Part shown: positions 62,546 through 64,000 of the stretch, in pieces | Numbering within the stretch: position 1 is the stretch's first letter | Layout of the letters: every line of letters starts with the position of its first letter | DNA from: Oscillibacter valericigenes | GTDB lineage: Bacteria > Bacillota > Clostridia > Oscillospirales > Oscillospiraceae | Direction: 5' to 3' | Length of the DNA stretch: 64,000 nucleotides | Assembly (NCBI RefSeq): GCF_021531315.1 | Contig: NZ_JAFBIQ010000001.1 | Location: forward strand, 124,001-188,000 | Program-made: the position numbers and the translations under genes | The notes under the pieces: model-generated | Databases searched by the model: none | What the model saw: only the letters and a program-made list of their open reading frames with translations | What the model was told of the DNA's origin: nothing

Positions 62546-63589
62546 TCACACCCTCTGCGCAAGCTGCATGAGCAGCAGCTTCAGCTCGCCCTCGCGGTCG
62601 ATGCCCTTCTCGCTTTTCATGCGGCGGTCGAGCCTCTGGCAGAGCAAAAGACTCTCCGCGCACCATTCATGCGTCGTTTTCTTCGCCGCGTCGAGCAGCA
62701 GCCGCGCGGGATAGTCTGAGCGCATATTCCACAGGTCCATCAGCCAGAGCTTATCCTTGCCCGAATCGAGCGCAAGCCGCGCGGTGTAGAGCCGCCGCAG
62801 TTCCTTGGAAATGACGCCGAGGATCATGATGGGCTCCTCCTGCTTTTTGAGAAGCTGACCCAAAAGCTCGCTCGCGCGGTCATAGTTGCCCTTGGTGACC
62901 GCGCTCGTCATGTCGAACACCACCGCGTCGAGCACAGGATCGGCGACCGCGTTGATGTCCTCGACCGTTACGGTCCTTCCCTTGGCGTAGGCGCTGATCT
63001 TCTCGATCTCCGGCACAAGGCCGGTCATAAGGCTGCCGCAGGTGAACATCAAATGCTCCGCCGTGCGCGCGTCGATGTCGTGCCCCGCCGCGCGGAAGCG
63101 GCGGGCGATCCAGTTGATGAGGTCGCCCCGCTCCTGCGGCTCGAATTTGACCTCCTGCGCCCGCTCCGAGAGCGCGGCATAGAGCTTCTTGTAGGTCTTG
63201 TTCGGCTTGTATTCCAGAAGGTCGTAAACGAAGATCAGACAGCAGTATTCAGGGAAATCGTCCAGCAGAGCAATGAGTCTTGTCCGCTGCTCCTCGCCGA
63301 GCTTGTAGAGGTCGCAGTCCGTGACGACGATGAGCGTGCGCTCGGCCATCATCGGCATCGCCTCGGTCATCTCGCCAAGCTCCTCCATCGTCAGGCCCTT
63401 GCCCGCGACGCGGTGGAGATTGAACTCCTCAAAGCCCGCGGGGACAAGCTTTTTCTGCACCTCCTTGAGATAATACTCGCGCAGGTAGCTCTCCTCGCCG
63501 TAGAAAATATAGACCCGCCCGACCTCGCCCGCAGCAAGGTCGGCCTTCAGTTTCTGATAGCCCTTGGTTATTGTTTTCTTCTCCGCCAT
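62546..63589 (-). CDS. holA: DNA polymerase III delta subunit
   Basis: A 347-residue clamp-loader subunit. The N-terminal segment VYIFYGEESYLREYYLKEV, the central RDLINWIARRF-like GDLINWIARRFRAAG and the late EEPIMILGVISKELRRLYTAR region fit HolA. It opens the sliding clamp with delta-prime and tau. The start at 63589 has TGAGGCGG before it and lies 8 bases after the comEC stop, the usual comEC-holA order. Confidence 0.94.
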   Translation of the reverse strand: MAEKKTITKGYQKLKADLAAGEVGRVYIFYGEESYLREYYLKEVQKKLVPAGFEEFNLHRVAGKGLTMEELGEMTEAMPMMAERTLIVVTDCDLYKLGEEQRTRLIALLDDFPEYCCLIFVYDLLEYKPNKTYKKLYAALSERAQEVKFEPQERGDLINWIARRFRAAGHDIDARTAEHLMFTCGSLMTGLVPEIEKISAYAKGRTVTVEDINAVADPVLDAVVFDMTSAVTKGNYDRASELLGQLLKKQEEPIMILGVISKELRRLYTARLALDSGKDKLWLMDLWNMRSDYPARLLLDAAKKTTHEWCAESLLLCQRLDRRMKSEKGIDREGELKLLLMQLAQRV

Positions 63590-63597
63590 AGTCCGCC

Positions 63598-64000
63598 TCA
63601 ATTCACTGTGATATGGATATTTCCCTGCAAATCCGTCCGGTAGACCGAAACGCCCGCGTCGGTCAGGCGCAGCAGCGCGTCCCGCGTCGGATGTCCGTAG
63701 CTGTTGCTGCCCACGCTTACCACACCGACCTCCGGCATCACGGCGCTCAGCAGTTCTCCGCTCGTGGAGTAGCGCGAGCCGTGGTGGCCGACGAGCAGCA
63801 CCTCAATGTCCGGCAGCGGATAGCTGCTCACGAGCACGCGCTCGGTCCTGCTGTCCATGTCGCCGGTGATGAGCGTATCAAAGTCGCCCGCCGAGCAGAG
63901 GATCGTCAGCCCCAGCTCGTTTTCTCCGCCCTCGCCCACCGGCGGATAGAGCGTCAGTGCCGCCTTGCCGACAACGACCTGTGTTTCCGCAGTCACATAG
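63598..64000 (-). CDS. comEC: ComEC/Rec2 competence protein, C-terminal beta-lactamase-like domain (partial)
   Basis: At least 134 residues of a frame running off the window at its 5' side. The visible part is the metallo-beta-lactamase-like domain: ELGLTILCSAGDFDTLITGD, then LVGHHGSRYSTS and VSVGSNSYGHPT. This is the ComEC C-terminal domain, a proposed nuclease that degrades the non-transported DNA strand. The membrane channel part lies outside. Stand-alone hydrolases with this domain exist, but the holA neighbour supports ComEC. Confidence 0.88.
   Translation of the reverse strand, partial: YVTAETQVVVGKAALTLYPPVGEGGENELGLTILCSAGDFDTLITGDMDSRTERVLVSSYPLPDIEVLLVGHHGSRYSTSGELLSAVMPEVGVVSVGSNSYGHPTRDALLRLTDAGVSVYRTDLQGNIHITVN

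Overview
This 64 kb window is a chromosomal segment of a GC-rich (roughly 60% by eye, not counted), spore-forming, low-copy Firmicute. The most likely placement is the butyrate-producing Oscillospiraceae/Oscillospirales (Flavonifractor, Intestinimonas, Oscillibacter type). The evidence is a sporulation set (spoIIM, spoIID, sigG, ytfJ/gerW, DUF2953, ylmC/ymxH), a candidate butyryl-CoA:acetate CoA-transferase, an IspH-S1 fusion, a T-box leader and Firmicute gene order. No genus can be proved from sequence reading alone. Nearly all genes lie on the minus strand; only dapA, sigG, a FAD oxidoreductase, an EamA permease, a Cys-rich microprotein and tRNA-Ala are on the plus strand.

Layout. (1) 1-5.1 kb: an accessory pair, an MMPL/RND-type permease overlapping the start of a large secreted GLUG-repeat protein that runs off the window; two perfect inverted repeats sit at the start of the unit. 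(2) 5.2-21.8 kb: a continuous run of 18 co-directional genes from the c-di-AMP cyclase cdaA-cdaR through rseC, DUF5685, a J-domain protein, yicC-remA-gmk-rpoZ-priA-def-fmt-metallopeptidase-rsmB-rlmN-prpC-prkC-rsgA, ended by a strong terminator. It couples second-messenger and Ser/Thr kinase signalling with translation start-up and ribosome assembly. (3) 21.9-30.2 kb: cysteine desulfurase-like/DUF3343, xerD/spoIIM, TIGR04086, yajC, tgt, queA, spoIID. (4) 30.3-34.6 kb: dapA convergent with carD-ispD-ispF, then a stand-alone CoA-transferase with a Rex-like operator. (5) 34.6-45.2 kb: one unit reading M50 protease, scpA, scpB, DUF2953, ytfJ, dacF, rluB, rpiR-type regulator, BaiN-like flavoprotein, cmk, plsC, ispH-S1. 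(6) 45.3-50.0 kb: rpsB-tsf, ylmC, sigG, FAD oxidoreductase. (7) 50-56 kb: glnS, then T-box - lipoprotein - alaS - DUF4250 - HIT. (8) 56-64 kb: EamA, U32 peptidase, mltG, a 48-residue Cys-rich peptide behind a SigK-like -10 box, tmk, tagA, tRNA-Ala(GGC) with a degraded toxin-antitoxin scar, rnmV, holA and the C-terminal part of comEC.

Most of the window is core genome. The parts most worth attention are the MMPL-GLUG pair, the Cys-rich microprotein, the Rex-like site at the butyrate CoA-transferase, the T-box-controlled lipoprotein before alaS, the run of three Cys-cluster proteins after cdaR, and the small scar behind tRNA-Ala. I see no CRISPR array, no rRNA, no intact prophage and no intact insertion sequence. 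No searches were run; family names rest on motif recognition.
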